Source: Pseudomonadota bacterium
GTDB taxonomy: Bacteria > Pseudomonadota > Gammaproteobacteria > Burkholderiales > Burkholderiaceae_C
Length of the DNA stretch: 42,307 bases
Assembly: GCA_021805805.1 (NCBI GenBank)
Contig: JAJZEB010000017.1
Location: 1 to 42,307, forward strand
Direction of reading: 5' to 3'
Shown here: positions 7,401 through 16,935 of the stretch, piece after piece
Numbering within the stretch: the stretch's first letter is position 1
Layout: each line of letters starts with the position of its first letter
Notes under the pieces: model-generated
The model's database searches: none
The model's input: only the letters and a program-made list of their open reading frames with translations
Told to the model about the DNA's origin: nothing
Translations under genes and position numbers: made by a program

Positions 7401-9311
7401 ATGGATTTGCTGCATGCGATCGACGCGCCGCGCGACCTGCGCCGGCTCGAACCCGAACAGCTGCCCGAGGTCGCACGGCAGCTGCGTCAGTTCATCGTCG
7501 ACACCGTGTCGCGCACCGGCGGGCACCTGTCGTCGAACCTCGGCACCGTCGAGCTGACGTTGGCACTGCATTACGTGTTCGACACGCCGAGCGACCGCCT
7601 GGTGTGGGACGTCGGCCACCAGACCTACGCGCACAAGATCCTGACCGGGCGACGCGAGCGCATGGGAACGCTGCGCCAGTACGGCGGCCTGTCCGGGTTT
7701 CCGCGGCGCGACGAATCGCCTTACGACACCTTCGGCACCGCGCACTCGTCGACCTCGATTTCAGCCGCGCTGGGCATGGCGCTGGCGGCCGCGGCCAAGG
7801 GCGAGCGGCGCAAGGTGGTCGCGGTGATCGGCGACGGCGCGATGACCGGCGGCATGGCGTTCGAGGCGCTGAACAATGCCGGCGTGCACCCGGAGGCCGA
7901 CCTGCTGGTGGTGCTCAACGACAACGACATGTCGATCTCGGCGCCGGTCGGTGCGCTGAACCGCTATCTGGCGCGATTGCTGTCCGGACGCTTCTACGCC
8001 AGCGCGCGCGATGCGGCCAAGCAGGTTCTGCGCGCTGCGCCGCCGCCGCTGTTCGAGCTGGCGCGGCGCTTCGAGGAGCACGCCAAGGGCATGGTCGCTC
8101 CGGGCACGTTGTTCGAGGAATTCGGCGTCGACTACGTCGGGCCGATCGATGGTCACGATCTCGACGCTCTGGTTCCGACGCTGCAGAACCTGCGCCAGCG
8201 CGGAGGCCCGCGGCTGTTGCACGTGGTGACCAAGAAGGGCTACGGCTACAAGCTCGCCGAGGCCGATCCGATCGCATACCACGGCCCGGGGCGCTTCAAC
8301 CCGGCCGAAGGACTGAAGGCGCCGGCGGTGCCGCCGAAGCCGACGTATGCGCAAGTGTTCGGCGACTGGCTGTGCGACGCCGCGGCCGCCGATTCCCGCG
8401 TCATCGGCGTCACGCCTGCGATGTGCGAGGGCTCGGGCATGGTCGAGTTCGCGCGCCGCTTCCCGACGCGCTATCACGACGTCGGAATCGCCGAGCAGCA
8501 CGCGGTGACGTTTGCCGCCGGACTGGCGTGCGAGGGACTCAAGCCGGTGGTGGCGATCTATTCGACCTTCCTGCAGCGCGGCTGGGACCAGCTGATCCAC
8601 GACGTCGCGATCCAGAACCTGCCCGTTCTGTTCGCGATCGACCGCGCCGGAATCGTCGGCGCCGATGGTGCCACGCACACCGGAGCGTTCGACATCGCGG
8701 CATTGCGCTGCGTGCCGAACATGGTGCTGATGACTCCGAGCGACGAGCTGGAGTGCCGGCGCATGCTGAGCACCGCGCTGGGGATCGACGGGCCGAGCGC
8801 GGTGCGCTACCCGCGCGGCGCAGGTTGCGGTGCAGCCATCGACCGCGCGCGGCTCGACGCCTTGCCGCTGGGACGCGCCGAGTTGCGCCGCAGCGGCACG
8901 GCACCGAGCGGCCGTCGCCTGGCGCTGCTGGCGTTCGGGCCACAGCTGCACGTTGCGCTGAAAGTGGCGCAGGAACTCGACGCCAGCGTGGTCGACATGC
9001 GCTTCGTCAAACCGCTGGACGTGCAGATGCTGCGCGCGATGGCGCAGGACCACGATGCCCTGGTCACGCTCGAGGACGGCATGATCGCCGGCGGCGCCGG
9101 CAGCGCGTGCCTGGAGGCGCTGCAGGCCTTGCAGCTGCAGGTTCCGCTGCTTGCGCTGGGGTTGCCGGATCGCTGGCTCGAACACGGCGACCCGGCCCAG
9201 GTCGCGGCTTCTGCCGGACTCGATGCCCCGGGTGTGCTGCACGCGATCTGCCAGCATTACGCGCATCTGCTCGGCGAGCTGCCGGCGGCGCAGCGCGCGG
9301 CCAACGGCTGA
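7401..9311 (+). CDS. dxs: 1-deoxy-D-xylulose-5-phosphate synthase
   Basis: Thiamine-diphosphate enzyme that joins pyruvate and glyceraldehyde 3-phosphate, the first and controlling step of the MEP isoprenoid pathway. The ATG at 7401 gives 636 residues, against about 620 in E. coli. Visible landmarks are the N-terminal [16 protein letters not shown], the thiamine-diphosphate motif [18 protein letters not shown] (G144-D145-G146), the catalytic-site segment [15 protein letters not shown] with E365, and the C-terminal transketolase-like domain ([20 protein letters not shown]). The open frame extends upstream through ispA, but only the 7401 start gives the family N-terminus. Placement after ispA implies joint control of precursor supply and chain extension. 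Confidence 0.97.
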   Translation: MDLLHAIDAPRDLRRLEPEQLPEVARQLRQFIVDTVSRTGGHLSSNLGTVELTLALHYVFDTPSDRLVWDVGHQTYAHKILTGRRERMGTLRQYGGLSGFPRRDESPYDTFGTAHSSTSISAALGMALAAAAKGERRKVVAVIGDGAMTGGMAFEALNNAGVHPEADLLVVLNDNDMSISAPVGALNRYLARLLSGRFYASARDAAKQVLRAAPPPLFELARRFEEHAKGMVAPGTLFEEFGVDYVGPIDGHDLDALVPTLQNLRQRGGPRLLHVVTKKGYGYKLAEADPIAYHGPGRFNPAEGLKAPAVPPKPTYAQVFGDWLCDAAAADSRVIGVTPAMCEGSGMVEFARRFPTRYHDVGIAEQHAVTFAAGLACEGLKPVVAIYSTFLQRGWDQLIHDVAIQNLPVLFAIDRAGIVGADGATHTGAFDIAALRCVPNMVLMTPSDELECRRMLSTALGIDGPSAVRYPRGAGCGAAIDRARLDALPLGRAELRRSGTAPSGRRLALLAFGPQLHVALKVAQELDASVVDMRFVKPLDVQMLRAMAQDHDALVTLEDGMIAGGAGSACLEALQALQLQVPLLALGLPDRWLEHGDPAQVAASAGLDAPGVLHAICQHYAHLLGELPAAQRAANG

Positions 9312-9343
9312 CGCGGTGCGCTGCAGCCCGGCCGCGGATGGCC

Positions 9344-9349
9344 GATAAT
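9344..9349 (+). promoter_or_regulatory. Possible -10 box of folE2
   Basis: GATAAT lies 54 bases before the folE2 start, in the 91-base gap after dxs. No good -35 is visible at the right distance, so folE2 may equally be read from the dxs transcript. I saw no Zur-like palindrome here. Confidence 0.25.
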
Positions 9350-9402
9350 TCCCGAAGCTTTTACTCAACAAACGGACCCGCGCTGCGGAGCCCGCAGCCA
9401 CG

Positions 9403-10188
9403 ATGAATCAAGCTGTCGAAGCCATTCCCGATATCCAGAGCAGCACCGACCACCGCAAGCTCGCCATCCAGCGCGTCGGCATCAAGAGTCTGCGCTACCC
9501 GTTGCGCGTGCGCATGGCCGATGGCAGCGAGCAGGCCACGGTGGCGCTGATCGACGCCGACGTGGCGCTGCCGGCCGACAAGAAGGGAACGCACATGTCG
9601 CGCTTTGTCGAAGTGCTCGACGGCATTTCCGGGGCGCTCGACTTCACCGCGCTGCAACAGCTCGCGCTCGGCATGTGCGCACGGCTGGACGCGCGCTGCG
9701 CGCGCCTGGCGCTGCGCTTCCCGCTGTTCCTGCGCAAGAGCGCTCCGGTCAGCGGTGTGTCGAGCCTGATGGACTACGAGGCGGAATGGATCTGCGAGGT
9801 CGACGGCGACTCCGCGCGGGTCACCGCGTCGGTGCGCGTTCCGGTCAAGGCGCTGTGCCCGTGCTCGAAGGAAATCTCCGAGTTCGGTGCGCACAATCAA
9901 CGCTCGCATATCACGATCGCCGCGCGTCTGGGATCGGCGCTGGCGTTCGAGCGGATGATCCGGATTGCCGAGGACGAGGCGTCGTGCGAGCTGTGGGGTC
10001 TGCTCAAGCGGCCCGACGAGAAGTACGTCACCGAGCGCGCCTATCGCAATCCGAAGTTCGTCGAGGACCTGGTGCGCGACGTTGCCGCGCGGGTGCGCGT
10101 CGAACCGGGTGTCGAGGCCTACGTGGTCGAAGCCGAGAATTTCGAATCGATCCACAACCACTCGGCGTACGCGCGCCTCGAGGGTTGA
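9403..10188 (+). CDS. folE2: GTP cyclohydrolase I type IB (FolE2)
   Basis: Converts GTP to 7,8-dihydroneopterin triphosphate, the entry to folate (and queuosine/pterin) synthesis. The 261-residue protein matches the FolE2/DUF198 family rather than classical FolE: N-terminal DIQSSTDHRKLAIQRVGI and the diagnostic CPCSKEISEFGAHNQRSH block with C152, C154 and H164. In characterised members the conserved Cys binds the catalytic metal, and the enzyme works with metals other than zinc. In some bacteria FolE2 is the zinc-starvation backup of FolE; here it follows dxs, as in related Burkholderiales, which suggests constitutive use. Whether a FolE gene exists elsewhere cannot be seen. Confidence 0.95.
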   Translation: MNQAVEAIPDIQSSTDHRKLAIQRVGIKSLRYPLRVRMADGSEQATVALIDADVALPADKKGTHMSRFVEVLDGISGALDFTALQQLALGMCARLDARCARLALRFPLFLRKSAPVSGVSSLMDYEAEWICEVDGDSARVTASVRVPVKALCPCSKEISEFGAHNQRSHITIAARLGSALAFERMIRIAEDEASCELWGLLKRPDEKYVTERAYRNPKFVEDLVRDVAARVRVEPGVEAYVVEAENFESIHNHSAYARLEG

Positions 10189-10191
10189 CCA

Positions 10192-10211
10192 GAGCCCGGG
10201 TCGACGGGCTC
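10192..10211. terminator. Hairpin between convergent folE2 and yqeY
   Basis: GAGCCCG (10192-10198) pairs perfectly with CGGGCTC (10205-10211) around a six-base loop, starting four bases after the folE2 stop. There is no clean T-run on either side (only GGCTTTCG downstream), so it is a weak or Rho-assisted terminator at best. Confidence 0.35.
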
Positions 10212-10249
10212 GCCGGCTTTCGTGCGCGCAGCCGCCGGCGTGCAGCGGC

Positions 10250-10702
10250 TCAGCGCTCGGCGAGCAGCGCCTTGGCGCGGGCCGATGCCTGACCCAGGTC
10301 GGCGCGGCCGGCCAGCCTGCTCTTCAGCACGCCCATGACCTTGCCCAGGTCGCCGACGCCGGTGGCGCCGACGGCGTCGATCGCTGCGCTGACCTCGGCG
10401 TCGAGTTCGGCGCCGGCCAGCCGCGCCGGCAGGTAGGGGGTGAGGACCTCGATCTCGGCGGATTCATGGCGCGCCAGATCGTCGCGGCCGCCGGCCGTGA
10501 ATTGCGCGATCGCGTCGCGCCGCTGCTTGATCATCTTGTCGACGACTGCGATCACCTCGGCATCGTCGAGTTCGATTCGCTCGTCGACTTCGCGCTGCTT
10601 GATCGCGGCCAGCAACATGCGGATGGTGCCCAGGCGCGCGCTGTCCTTCGCGCGCATCGCGGCTTTCATCTCGTCTTGGATCCGGATTTTCAGCGTGGTC
10701 AT
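10250..10702 (-). CDS. yqeY: GatB/YqeY domain protein
   Basis: Small cytosolic protein of the YqeY family, related to the tail domain of the GatB amidotransferase subunit; its physiological role is not settled. The start at 10702 (MTTLKIRIQDEMKAAMRAKD) gives 150 residues, the standard size; an in-frame ATG at 10738 adds 12 atypical residues and lies inside the terminator stem. The family pattern RLGTIRMLLAAIKQREVDER, YLPARL and the C-terminal GDLGKVMGVLKSRLAGRAD are all present. It follows rpsU as in many proteobacteria, but dnaG and rpoD, which usually come next, are absent: the next gene is folE2 on the opposite strand. Confidence 0.92.
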   Translation of the reverse strand: MTTLKIRIQDEMKAAMRAKDSARLGTIRMLLAAIKQREVDERIELDDAEVIAVVDKMIKQRRDAIAQFTAGGRDDLARHESAEIEVLTPYLPARLAGAELDAEVSAAIDAVGATGVGDLGKVMGVLKSRLAGRADLGQASARAKALLAER

Positions 10703-10724
10703 GGAGCGATCGATTGCTGGCAGG

Positions 10725-10767
10725 GAAAAAAACGACAAAGCCCGCTCAGGTCAAGGCCGGGCGGGCT
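10725..10767 (-). terminator. Intrinsic terminator after rpsU, just ahead of yqeY
   Basis: Read on the minus strand, AGCCCGC (10767-10761) pairs with GCGGGCT (10745-10739), followed by TTGTC and a run of seven T (10732-10726). It lies 114 bases after the rpsU stop, and its T-run ends 23 bases before the yqeY ATG. It should therefore reduce read-through from rpsU into yqeY and could work as an attenuator. The six bases between stem and T-run make it weaker than ideal. Confidence 0.65.
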
Positions 10768-10880
10768 GCTTGCGATGCGGATTCCGGTTGCTGCGCCCGG
10801 ATGCCCTGCCGGGCGGCAAAGCGCGCTGCGGGTGGGGGCGGCAGGATCGGGACGCGCCCGACCACCGGCGATTCCGGAGT

Positions 10881-11093
10881 TCAGTACAGGCGCTTGGGCA
10901 GCATGTGCGCGCGAATGCGCTTGTAGTGGCGCTTGACCGCTGCCGCCTTCTTGCGCTTGCGCTCCGCCGTCGGCTTTTCGTAGAACTGGCGCGCACGCAG
11001 GTCGGTCAGCAGGCCCAGTTTCTCGATCGTGCGCTTGAAGCGGCGCAGGGCGACGTCGAAGGGTTCGTTCTCTTTCACGCGAATCGTGGTCAT
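10881..11093 (-). CDS. rpsU: 30S ribosomal protein S21
   Basis: Small basic ribosomal protein of 70 residues, the family length. It starts [20 protein letters not shown], continues with TEKPTAE-type sequence ([20 protein letters not shown]) and ends in a strongly basic tail ([14 protein letters not shown]). S21 sits near the 3' end of 16S rRNA in the small subunit and helps with initiation on mRNA. It is divergent from tsaD, the classic neighbour of rpsU, with a terminator downstream before yqeY. Assignment is certain from length, charge and sequence. Confidence 0.97.
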   Translation of the reverse strand: MTTIRVKENEPFDVALRRFKRTIEKLGLLTDLRARQFYEKPTAERKRKKAAAVKRHYKRIRAHMLPKRLY

Positions 11094-11179
11094 TGCAAGC
11101 AGTTACCTTTATCTGGCTCCGGGTCGGAAGGCGTCATTGAAGCGCACTTCCAGCAAGAAGGGGACGAATAAACCTGTAA

Positions 11180-11185
11180 AGTATA
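11180..11185 (-). promoter_or_regulatory. Candidate -10 box of rpsU
   Basis: On the minus strand TATACT (11185-11180) lies in the 141-base gap between the divergent rpsU and tsaD genes, giving a leader of about 80 bases for rpsU. No strong -35 is visible. The same AT-rich patch (GTAAAGTATAGCG on the plus strand) could also serve tsaD. Confidence 0.4.
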
Positions 11186-11234
11186 GCGTTTTTCGCGGCG
11201 CGGTCGCGCGCGCCCGCACCGTCCGGATCCCGAC

Positions 11235-12287
11235 ATGTCAACTGTCCGCAACAGCGCGCCGCTGCGCGTGCTCGGTCTTGAAACCTCGTGCGACGAGACC
11301 GGCGTCGCAGTCTACGACAGCGCGCGCGGGTTGCTCGCCGACGCGCTGCACTCGCAAGTGGCGATGCACGCCGACTACGGTGGCGTGGTTCCCGAACTGG
11401 CTTCGCGCGACCACATCGCGCGCACCCTGCCGCTGGTGCAACGCACGCTGCAGCAGGCCGGTTGCGCATTGCGCGACATCGACGTCATCGCGTACACGCA
11501 GGGCCCCGGACTGGCCGGGGCGCTGCTCGTCGGCGCAGGGCTGGCGGCGGCGCTGGCGATGGGCGCGGGAAAGCCGCTGCTGGGTGTGCACCACCTCGAG
11601 GGGCACCTGCTGTCGCCGCTGCTGTCGGAACCCGATCTGCGGTTTCCCTTCGTCGCGCTGCTCGTGTCCGGTGGGCACACCATGCTGCTCGACGTGGCGG
11701 CGCTCGGGAGCTACCGGCTGCTGGGCGAAACGGTCGACGACGCCGCGGGCGAGGCTTTCGACAAATCGGCCAAGCTGCTCGGCCTGGGCTACCCCGGCGG
11801 GCCTGAACTGGCCCGGCTGGCCGAGTCCGGGGATCCGCATGCGTTCGCGCTGCCGAGGCCGATGCTGCACAGCGGCGATCTCGATTTTTCGTTCGCCGGG
11901 CTGAAGACCGCGGTGCTGACTCGCGTGCGCGCAATGGGTGACGCGCCGCCGGACCAGGCACGCGCCGACCTGGCCGCTGCCGCGCAGCATGCGATCACCG
12001 ACGTGCTGGCGGCCAAGGCGATGGCAGCGCTGGCGGCGACCGGACGATCAACCCTGGTCGTGGCCGGCGGCGTCGGCGCCAATCGCAGCCTGCGCGCCAA
12101 ACTCGACGCCGCCTGCGCGGCGCGCGGCGCGCGGGTCTGTTATCCGGCCCTGTCGTGGTGCACCGACAACGGGCCGATGATCGCGCATGCCGCGTGCCTG
12201 CGGCTGTGCGCCGGGCTGGCGACCCCGCGCCGCGACTACGGGTTCGACATCCGGCCGCGCTGGGACCTCGACGAACTCGATCGCTGA
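11235..12287 (+). CDS. tsaD: tRNA N6-threonylcarbamoyladenosine transferase TsaD
   Basis: Catalytic subunit that, with TsaB and TsaE, transfers threonylcarbamoyl from TsaC product to A37 of ANN-decoding tRNAs. The 350-residue ASKHA-fold protein begins with [16 protein letters not shown]. It has the metal-binding HHLEGH motif (H120 and H124), [12 protein letters not shown], the nucleotide-binding [10 protein letters not shown] and the late [13 protein letters not shown] segment. All family landmarks are intact. TsaB and TsaE are not in this window. It is divergent from rpsU, as in most proteobacteria, and ends six bases before the convergent phosphoesterase gene, so the two transcripts probably overlap at their 3' ends. 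Confidence 0.97.
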   Translation: MSTVRNSAPLRVLGLETSCDETGVAVYDSARGLLADALHSQVAMHADYGGVVPELASRDHIARTLPLVQRTLQQAGCALRDIDVIAYTQGPGLAGALLVGAGLAAALAMGAGKPLLGVHHLEGHLLSPLLSEPDLRFPFVALLVSGGHTMLLDVAALGSYRLLGETVDDAAGEAFDKSAKLLGLGYPGGPELARLAESGDPHAFALPRPMLHSGDLDFSFAGLKTAVLTRVRAMGDAPPDQARADLAAAAQHAITDVLAAKAMAALAATGRSTLVVAGGVGANRSLRAKLDAACAARGARVCYPALSWCTDNGPMIAHAACLRLCAGLATPRRDYGFDIRPRWDLDELDR

Positions 12288-12293
12288 GCCGGC

Positions 12294-13061
12294 TCAGACG
12301 ACCCAGGTGCCCAGCGGCTGGAAATCGCCGGACTCGCCTCGGCTGGCGCGGCCGCGCGCGTTGCACACCACCTGCGCGTCGCCGACCCGGTAGTCGTGCC
12401 TGCAGTGCACATGTCCGTGCAGCCACAGGTGGCTGCGTGCGATCAGCGCTTCGTAGGCGTTGCAGAAGCTGGCGGTGGCGGAGTCGCGCGGGTAGCGCGG
12501 ATCGGCGCTGCGCAGGCTCGGCGCGAAATGGGTCACGACCACGGTGCGATCCCATTGCCCCGGTTGCGCGGCCGCGGCCTGCAGTTCGCCGGCCAGCCAG
12601 TCGCGGCAGCGCATGCCTTCCTGGCGCACCGCCTCGACGTCCATCGCCGCACCGCCGCGCGTGGAGCGCTGCACCTGCTCGACGAAATAGCGCGCCGCGC
12701 GCATGCAGCGCGGGCGCGCGCCGGCGCCGAACAGCTCGAAGTCGTTCCACAGCGTGGTACCGATGAAGCGTACCCGCTGCGCTGCGCAGGTCAGCACGAC
12801 GCGATCGCGCTCGAGCATGGTGATTCCGTTCCTGGCGCATCGCGCGCGCAAGGCCGCGTGCGCGTCGTCGAAGTCGCGGCCGTCGTATTCATGGTTGCCG
12901 GCGACGTACAGCACGGGGACCGGCCAGCCGGCGAATCGGTCCAGCCCGGCGTGACCCGAGTCGATGTCGCCCGCCAGCACGAGCACGTCGGCGTCGGGAG
13001 TCGGAGTCGGCTCGAAGGACTCGGTCTCGAGATGGAGGTCGGAGATCAGTTGCAGGCGCAT
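12294..13061 (-). CDS. Calcineurin-like metallophosphoesterase
   Basis: Metal-dependent phosphoesterase fold of 255 residues, starting at the ATG at 13061 ([16 protein letters not shown]); a longer in-frame start at 13169 adds 36 residues without family character. Metal ligands are visible in order: D8-x-H10, GD at 31-32, GNHE at 55-58, then VTHFAPS and HGHVH near the C-terminus. These five blocks define the calcineurin-like superfamily. Substrate is unknown: the family includes nucleases, cyclic-nucleotide phosphodiesterases and phosphatases. There is no signal peptide, so it is probably cytosolic. It is convergent with tsaD and divergent from rpsO. Confidence 0.85.
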   Translation of the reverse strand: MRLQLISDLHLETESFEPTPTPDADVLVLAGDIDSGHAGLDRFAGWPVPVLYVAGNHEYDGRDFDDAHAALRARCARNGITMLERDRVVLTCAAQRVRFIGTTLWNDFELFGAGARPRCMRAARYFVEQVQRSTRGGAAMDVEAVRQEGMRCRDWLAGELQAAAAQPGQWDRTVVVTHFAPSLRSADPRYPRDSATASFCNAYEALIARSHLWLHGHVHCRHDYRVGDAQVVCNARGRASRGESGDFQPLGTWVV

Positions 13062-13209
13062 GACGGTCCAGGTGGGGGGCCGGCGCCCACTGTAGCGCTC
13101 GACGCGCCGGCGCGTGCGCCGGGAGGGATCCCGGGCGAAGAATTCGTCGCCTGGCGTGAACTGCGTCACGCAAGGCTGACCCGATGCGCTGCGCGCCCCG
13201 GCGATCGGT

Positions 13210-13215
13210 TACACT
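13210..13215 (+). promoter_or_regulatory. Candidate -10 box of rpsO
   Basis: TACACT preceded by GGT (GGTTACACTTGC) lies 78 bases before the rpsO start and is followed by a T-run. A matching -35 is not clear. The leader of about 70 bases is a plausible site for S15 feedback control, but I could not identify a known S15-binding structure. Confidence 0.4.
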
Positions 13216-13292
13216 TGCATTTTTTCTCAGGCACGGCGCGGAACGGTTTCTTTCGCGTTCGCAAGTCAGTTCAACCGGAAACTACCACCACC

Positions 13293-13562
13293 ATGAGTCT
13301 CGACAAAGCCACCACGGCACAGATCGTCGCCGACAACGCGCGCGCGGCGAAGGACACCGGATCCCCGGAAGTCCAGGTCGCGCTGCTGACCGCGCGCATC
13401 AATCAGCTGACCGGTCATTTCAAGGACCACGCCAAGGACCATCACGGCCGTCGCGGCCTGCTCAAGATGGTCAGCCGGCGCCGCAAGCTGCTCGACTACC
13501 TGAAGGGCTGCGACGCCGAACGCTACGTGGCGTTGATCGGCAAGCTGAATTTGCGCAAGTAA
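13293..13562 (+). CDS. rpsO: 30S ribosomal protein S15
   Basis: Primary 16S rRNA-binding protein of the small subunit platform, 89 residues as expected. The ATG at 13293 gives the family N-terminus ([20 protein letters not shown]), followed by the highly conserved [20 protein letters not shown] and the C-terminal [12 protein letters not shown]. The open frame continues upstream for several hundred bases antisense to the phosphoesterase gene, but none of that is S15-like. rpsO directly precedes pnp, the conserved bacterial arrangement, with a terminator and a processing hairpin between them. Confidence 0.98.
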   Translation: MSLDKATTAQIVADNARAAKDTGSPEVQVALLTARINQLTGHFKDHAKDHHGRRGLLKMVSRRRKLLDYLKGCDAERYVALIGKLNLRK

Positions 13563-13578
13563 GCCGCGAATGCTTCCA

Positions 13579-13620
13579 GGCGCCTGTGTCGATCGTCGGT
13601 ACAGGCGCCTTGTTTCTGTC
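13579..13620 (+). terminator. Intrinsic terminator after rpsO
   Basis: AGGCGCCTGT (13579-13588) pairs over ten perfect base pairs with ACAGGCGCCT (13602-13611) around a 13-base loop, followed by TGTTTCTGT. It starts 16 bases after the rpsO stop. It is a strong stem with a T-rich rather than pure-T tail, so some read-through into pnp is expected. Confidence 0.7.
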
Positions 13621-13673
13621 TGGCGCGCGCTTGCAGCGACGCGCACGAAACCGGCGAGGGGGTGCTGCTGTGT

Positions 13674-13719
13674 CATTCCAACGCGCATTTGCCGACACGG
13701 GCAGTTGCGCGCTGGAATG
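13674..13719 (+). promoter_or_regulatory. Long pnp-leader hairpin, probable RNase III site
   Basis: CATTCCAACGCGCA (13674-13687) pairs with TGCGCGCTGGAATG (13706-13719) with one A-C mismatch. Inside it, TGCC (13690-13693) pairs with GGCA (13700-13703) around a six-base loop. The total is an almost continuous stem of 20 positions in the rpsO-pnp gap. In E. coli the pnp leader holds a long stem cut by RNase III, after which PNPase represses its own translation. Position and size fit that role here; the function is inferred. Confidence 0.6.
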
Positions 13720-13804
13720 GCATTGTGCTTCCCGTCGGGCCCCAGTTGGTTGGCTATAGCCTCATCCGTGCCGCGCGCGCGGGACCCGCAACTCGGAGAA
13801 CACA

Positions 13805-15919
13805 ATGTTCGACAAAATCACGAAAAGCTTTCAATGGGGTGACCATCAGGTCACGATGGAGACGGGCGAAATTGCCCGCCAGGCCAGCGGCGCGGTGCTG
13901 CTGAACATGGACGACACCGTGGTGCTGGCCACCGTGGTGGCGCAGAAGACGGCCAAACCGGGTCAGGATTTCTTCCCGCTGACCGTCGACTACATCGAGA
14001 AGACCTATGCCGCGGGCAAGATCCCCGGAGGCTTCTTCAAGCGCGAAGGCCGCCTGAGCGAAGGCGAGACGCTGATTTCGCGTCTGATCGACCGCCCGAT
14101 CCGCCCGTTGTTTCCGGAAGGCTTCTACAACGAAGTGCAGGTGGTCATCCACGTGCTGTCGCTGAACCCGGAAGTCGACTCCGACATTCCGGCGATGATC
14201 GCAGCCAGCGCAGCGCTTGCGGTGTCGGGGATCCCGTTCAGCGGCCCGATCGGCGCCGCCCGCGTCGGCTATGCCAACGGTCAGTACCTGCTCAACCCCA
14301 GCCGCGCGCAGCAGGCCGATTCCAGGCTGAACCTGGTCGTCGCCGGGACCGAAGCCGCGGTGCTGATGGTCGAGTCCGAAGCCGACCAGCTGTCCGAGGA
14401 CGTGATGCTCGAGGCGGTGATGTTCGGCCACCGCCAGATGCAGGTGGCGATCGATGCCATTCACGAGCTGGTGCGCGACGGCGGCAAGCCGGCGTGGGAC
14501 TGGCAGCCTCCGGCGCGCGACGAGGCGCTGATCGCGCGCATCGACGCGGCCGCCGGAGACGCGCTGCGCGCGGCGTACAGGATCACCGCCAAGCAGGCGC
14601 GCACCGATGCGCTGCGCGCGGTTTACGCCAGCGTGCACCAGACGCTCGGCGCCGACGGCGCCGAAGTCGACGGGACGAAGGTCGAGCAGGTCCTGTTCGA
14701 CATGGAAGCGCGCATCGTGCGCAGCCAGATCCTGGACGGCGAACCGCGCATCGACGGCCGCGACACCCGCACCGTGCGCCCGATCTCGATCCGCACCGGG
14801 GTGCTGCCGCGCACCCACGGCAGCGCGCTGTTCACGCGCGGCGAAACGCAGGCGCTGGTGGTCACCACCCTGGGTACCGACCAGGACTCGCAGATCATCG
14901 ACGCGCTGGCCGGCGAATACCGCGACCGCTTCCTGCTGCACTACAACATGCCTCCGTTCGCCACCGGAGAGACCGGCCGCATGGGCGCGCCCAAGCGCCG
15001 CGAAGTCGGCCACGGCAGGCTGGCCAAGCGCGCGCTGCTCGCGGTGCTGCCGCCGAAGGACGAATTCGCCTACACGGTGCGACTGGTGTCGGAGATCACC
15101 GAGTCGAACGGTTCGTCGTCGATGGCTTCGGTGTGCGGCGGCTGCCTGAGCATGCTCGACGCCGGCGTTCCGCTGAAGGCGCACGTGGCGGGCATCGCGA
15201 TGGGCCTGATCAAGGAAGGCAACCGTTTCGCGGTGCTGACCGACATCCTCGGCGACGAGGATCACCTCGGCGACATGGACTTCAAGGTCGCGGGCAGCGC
15301 CACGGGAATCACCGCGCTGCAGATGGACATCAAGATCCAGGGCATCACGCGCGAGATCATGCAGGTGGCGCTGGCGCAGGCGCGCGAAGGCCGCATGCAC
15401 ATCCTCGGCCTGATGCAGACCGCGGTCGGCGGCGCGCGCGAGGAAGTCTCGCCGTTCGCTCCGCGGCTGTACACGATGAAGATCAATCCCGAGCGGATCC
15501 GTGACGTGATCGGCAAGGGCGGCGCCGTCATCCGCGCGTTGACCGAAGAGACCGGAACGCAGATCGACATCGGCGAGGACGGCACCATCACCATCGCGTC
15601 GACCGACGGCGACCGCGCCAAGGAGGCGATGCGCCGCATCGGCGATCTGACCGCCGAGGTCGAGGTCGGCCAGATCTACGACGGCACGGTGACCAAGCTG
15701 CTGGACTTCGGCGCGCTGGTCAACGTGCTTCCGGGCAAGGACGGGCTGCTGCACATCTCGCAGATCGCCAACGAGCGCGTGAACAAGGTCAGCGACCACT
15801 TGCAGGAAGGCCAGAAGGTTCGCGTCAAGGTCATCGAGACCGACGACAAGGGTCGTTTCCGGCTGTCGATCCGTGCCCTGCTGGGCGCGGGAGAAGGCGC
15901 CGCGCAGCCGCAGGACTGA
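13805..15919 (+). CDS. pnp: Polyribonucleotide nucleotidyltransferase (PNPase)
   Basis: Phosphate-dependent 3'-5' exoribonuclease of RNA decay and of degradosome-like complexes; it forms a trimer. At 704 residues it is full length. Order: first RNase PH domain (about residues 10-145), helical linker, second catalytic RNase PH domain (about 310-540; [51 protein letters not shown]), KH domain ([20 protein letters not shown]) and S1 domain ([20 protein letters not shown], then [11 protein letters not shown]). The start at 13805 has GGAG about eight bases upstream and gives the family N-terminus [12 protein letters not shown]. The long leader hairpin suggests autoregulation. Confidence 0.98.
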   Translation: MFDKITKSFQWGDHQVTMETGEIARQASGAVLLNMDDTVVLATVVAQKTAKPGQDFFPLTVDYIEKTYAAGKIPGGFFKREGRLSEGETLISRLIDRPIRPLFPEGFYNEVQVVIHVLSLNPEVDSDIPAMIAASAALAVSGIPFSGPIGAARVGYANGQYLLNPSRAQQADSRLNLVVAGTEAAVLMVESEADQLSEDVMLEAVMFGHRQMQVAIDAIHELVRDGGKPAWDWQPPARDEALIARIDAAAGDALRAAYRITAKQARTDALRAVYASVHQTLGADGAEVDGTKVEQVLFDMEARIVRSQILDGEPRIDGRDTRTVRPISIRTGVLPRTHGSALFTRGETQALVVTTLGTDQDSQIIDALAGEYRDRFLLHYNMPPFATGETGRMGAPKRREVGHGRLAKRALLAVLPPKDEFAYTVRLVSEITESNGSSSMASVCGGCLSMLDAGVPLKAHVAGIAMGLIKEGNRFAVLTDILGDEDHLGDMDFKVAGSATGITALQMDIKIQGITREIMQVALAQAREGRMHILGLMQTAVGGAREEVSPFAPRLYTMKINPERIRDVIGKGGAVIRALTEETGTQIDIGEDGTITIASTDGDRAKEAMRRIGDLTAEVEVGQIYDGTVTKLLDFGALVNVLPGKDGLLHISQIANERVNKVSDHLQEGQKVRVKVIETDDKGRFRLSIRALLGAGEGAAQPQD

Positions 15920-15922
15920 GCG

Positions 15923-16909
15923 ATGGACTTGATGCGCGCGGCCCACGTCAGCCATCCAGGCGGTCCCGACGTGCTGCAGTGGGTGCAGCGCGAGCGCCCG
16001 CAACCCGGCCCCGGCGAGGTGCTGCTGAGGGTGCGCGCGTTCGGCGTCAACCGACCCGACCTGCTGCAGCGCCGCGGCCTGTATCCTCCGCCTGCCGGAG
16101 CGTCGGACATTCCGGGGCTGGAGGTCTGCGGCGAAATCGTCGACGGCGATGTCGGCGCGTCGCTGCGGCGCTTCCAGCGCGTTTGCGCGCTGCTTTCCGG
16201 CGGAGGTTACGCCGAATACTGTGCGGTTCCGGCCGGGCAGTGCCTGCCGGTGCCCGATGGTTTCAGCGATGCGGAGGCGGCGGCGCTGCCGGAGACCTTC
16301 TTCACCGTCTGGCACAACGTGTTCGAGCGCGGCGCGCTGCGCGCCGGCGAGACCCTGCTGGTGCACGGCGGCGCCAGCGGCATCGGCACCGTGGCGATCC
16401 AGCTGGCCGTGGCGCTCGGCGCCCGGGTGCTGGCCACGGCCGGAACGGCCGACAAATGCGCGGCCTGCGTGGCGCTGGGTGCCGAGCGCGCGATCAACTA
16501 CCGCGACGAGGATTTCGTCGAGGCGGTGCGCGCGCACACCGGTGGCCGTGGCGTCGACGTGGTGCTGGACATGGTCGCGGGCGACTACGTCGCGCGCGAT
16601 CTGGCGTGCATGGCCGAGGACGGGCGGCTGGTCATCATCGCCGTGCAGGGCGGCACCAAGGCAGCGTTCGACGCCGGGCTGCTGATGCGTCGGAGGCTGA
16701 CCATCACCGGGTCGACGCTGCGCGCGCGCAGCGTGGCGTTCAAGTCGGCGCTGGCGCAGCAGCTGCACCAGCACGTCTGGCCGCTGCTGCAGGCCGGACG
16801 CGTGCGCCCGCAGCTGCACGCGGTGCTTCCTGCCGCCGAACTGGTGCAGGCGCACACGCTTCTCGAACAAGGCGCGCACGTCGGCAAGATCGTGCTGAGC
16901 TGGAACTGA
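15923..16909 (+). CDS. Zinc-free NAD(P)H:quinone oxidoreductase (zeta-crystallin/PIG3 type)
   Basis: Medium-chain dehydrogenase/reductase of 328 residues, starting three bases after the pnp stop. The N-terminal catalytic domain opens [20 protein letters not shown] and contains [20 protein letters not shown], without the zinc-binding Cys/His set of alcohol dehydrogenases. The cofactor domain has [20 protein letters not shown], the AxxGxGxVG-like loop typical of NADPH-binding quinone reductases, followed by NYRDEDF and [11 protein letters not shown]. It closely resembles the PIG3/TP53I3 group (one-electron quinone reduction or related enals); the true substrate is not known. It sits between pnp and tpiA and is probably co-transcribed with them. 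Confidence 0.88.
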   Translation: MDLMRAAHVSHPGGPDVLQWVQRERPQPGPGEVLLRVRAFGVNRPDLLQRRGLYPPPAGASDIPGLEVCGEIVDGDVGASLRRFQRVCALLSGGGYAEYCAVPAGQCLPVPDGFSDAEAAALPETFFTVWHNVFERGALRAGETLLVHGGASGIGTVAIQLAVALGARVLATAGTADKCAACVALGAERAINYRDEDFVEAVRAHTGGRGVDVVLDMVAGDYVARDLACMAEDGRLVIIAVQGGTKAAFDAGLLMRRRLTITGSTLRARSVAFKSALAQQLHQHVWPLLQAGRVRPQLHAVLPAAELVQAHTLLEQGAHVGKIVLSWN

Positions 16910-16935
16910 AACTCCCCGACAAAGGAGACGGACGC

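Noticed and set aside
12396-13292. Extended N-terminus of rpsO in the same frame
   Set aside because: S15 is about 89 residues and its conserved N-terminus begins at 13293; the extension is antisense to the phosphoesterase gene.
13752-13761. Perfect ten-base palindrome GGCTATAGCC ahead of pnp
   Set aside because: Too short to call an operator on its own, and no matching copy was noticed elsewhere; it may be part of a weak promoter.
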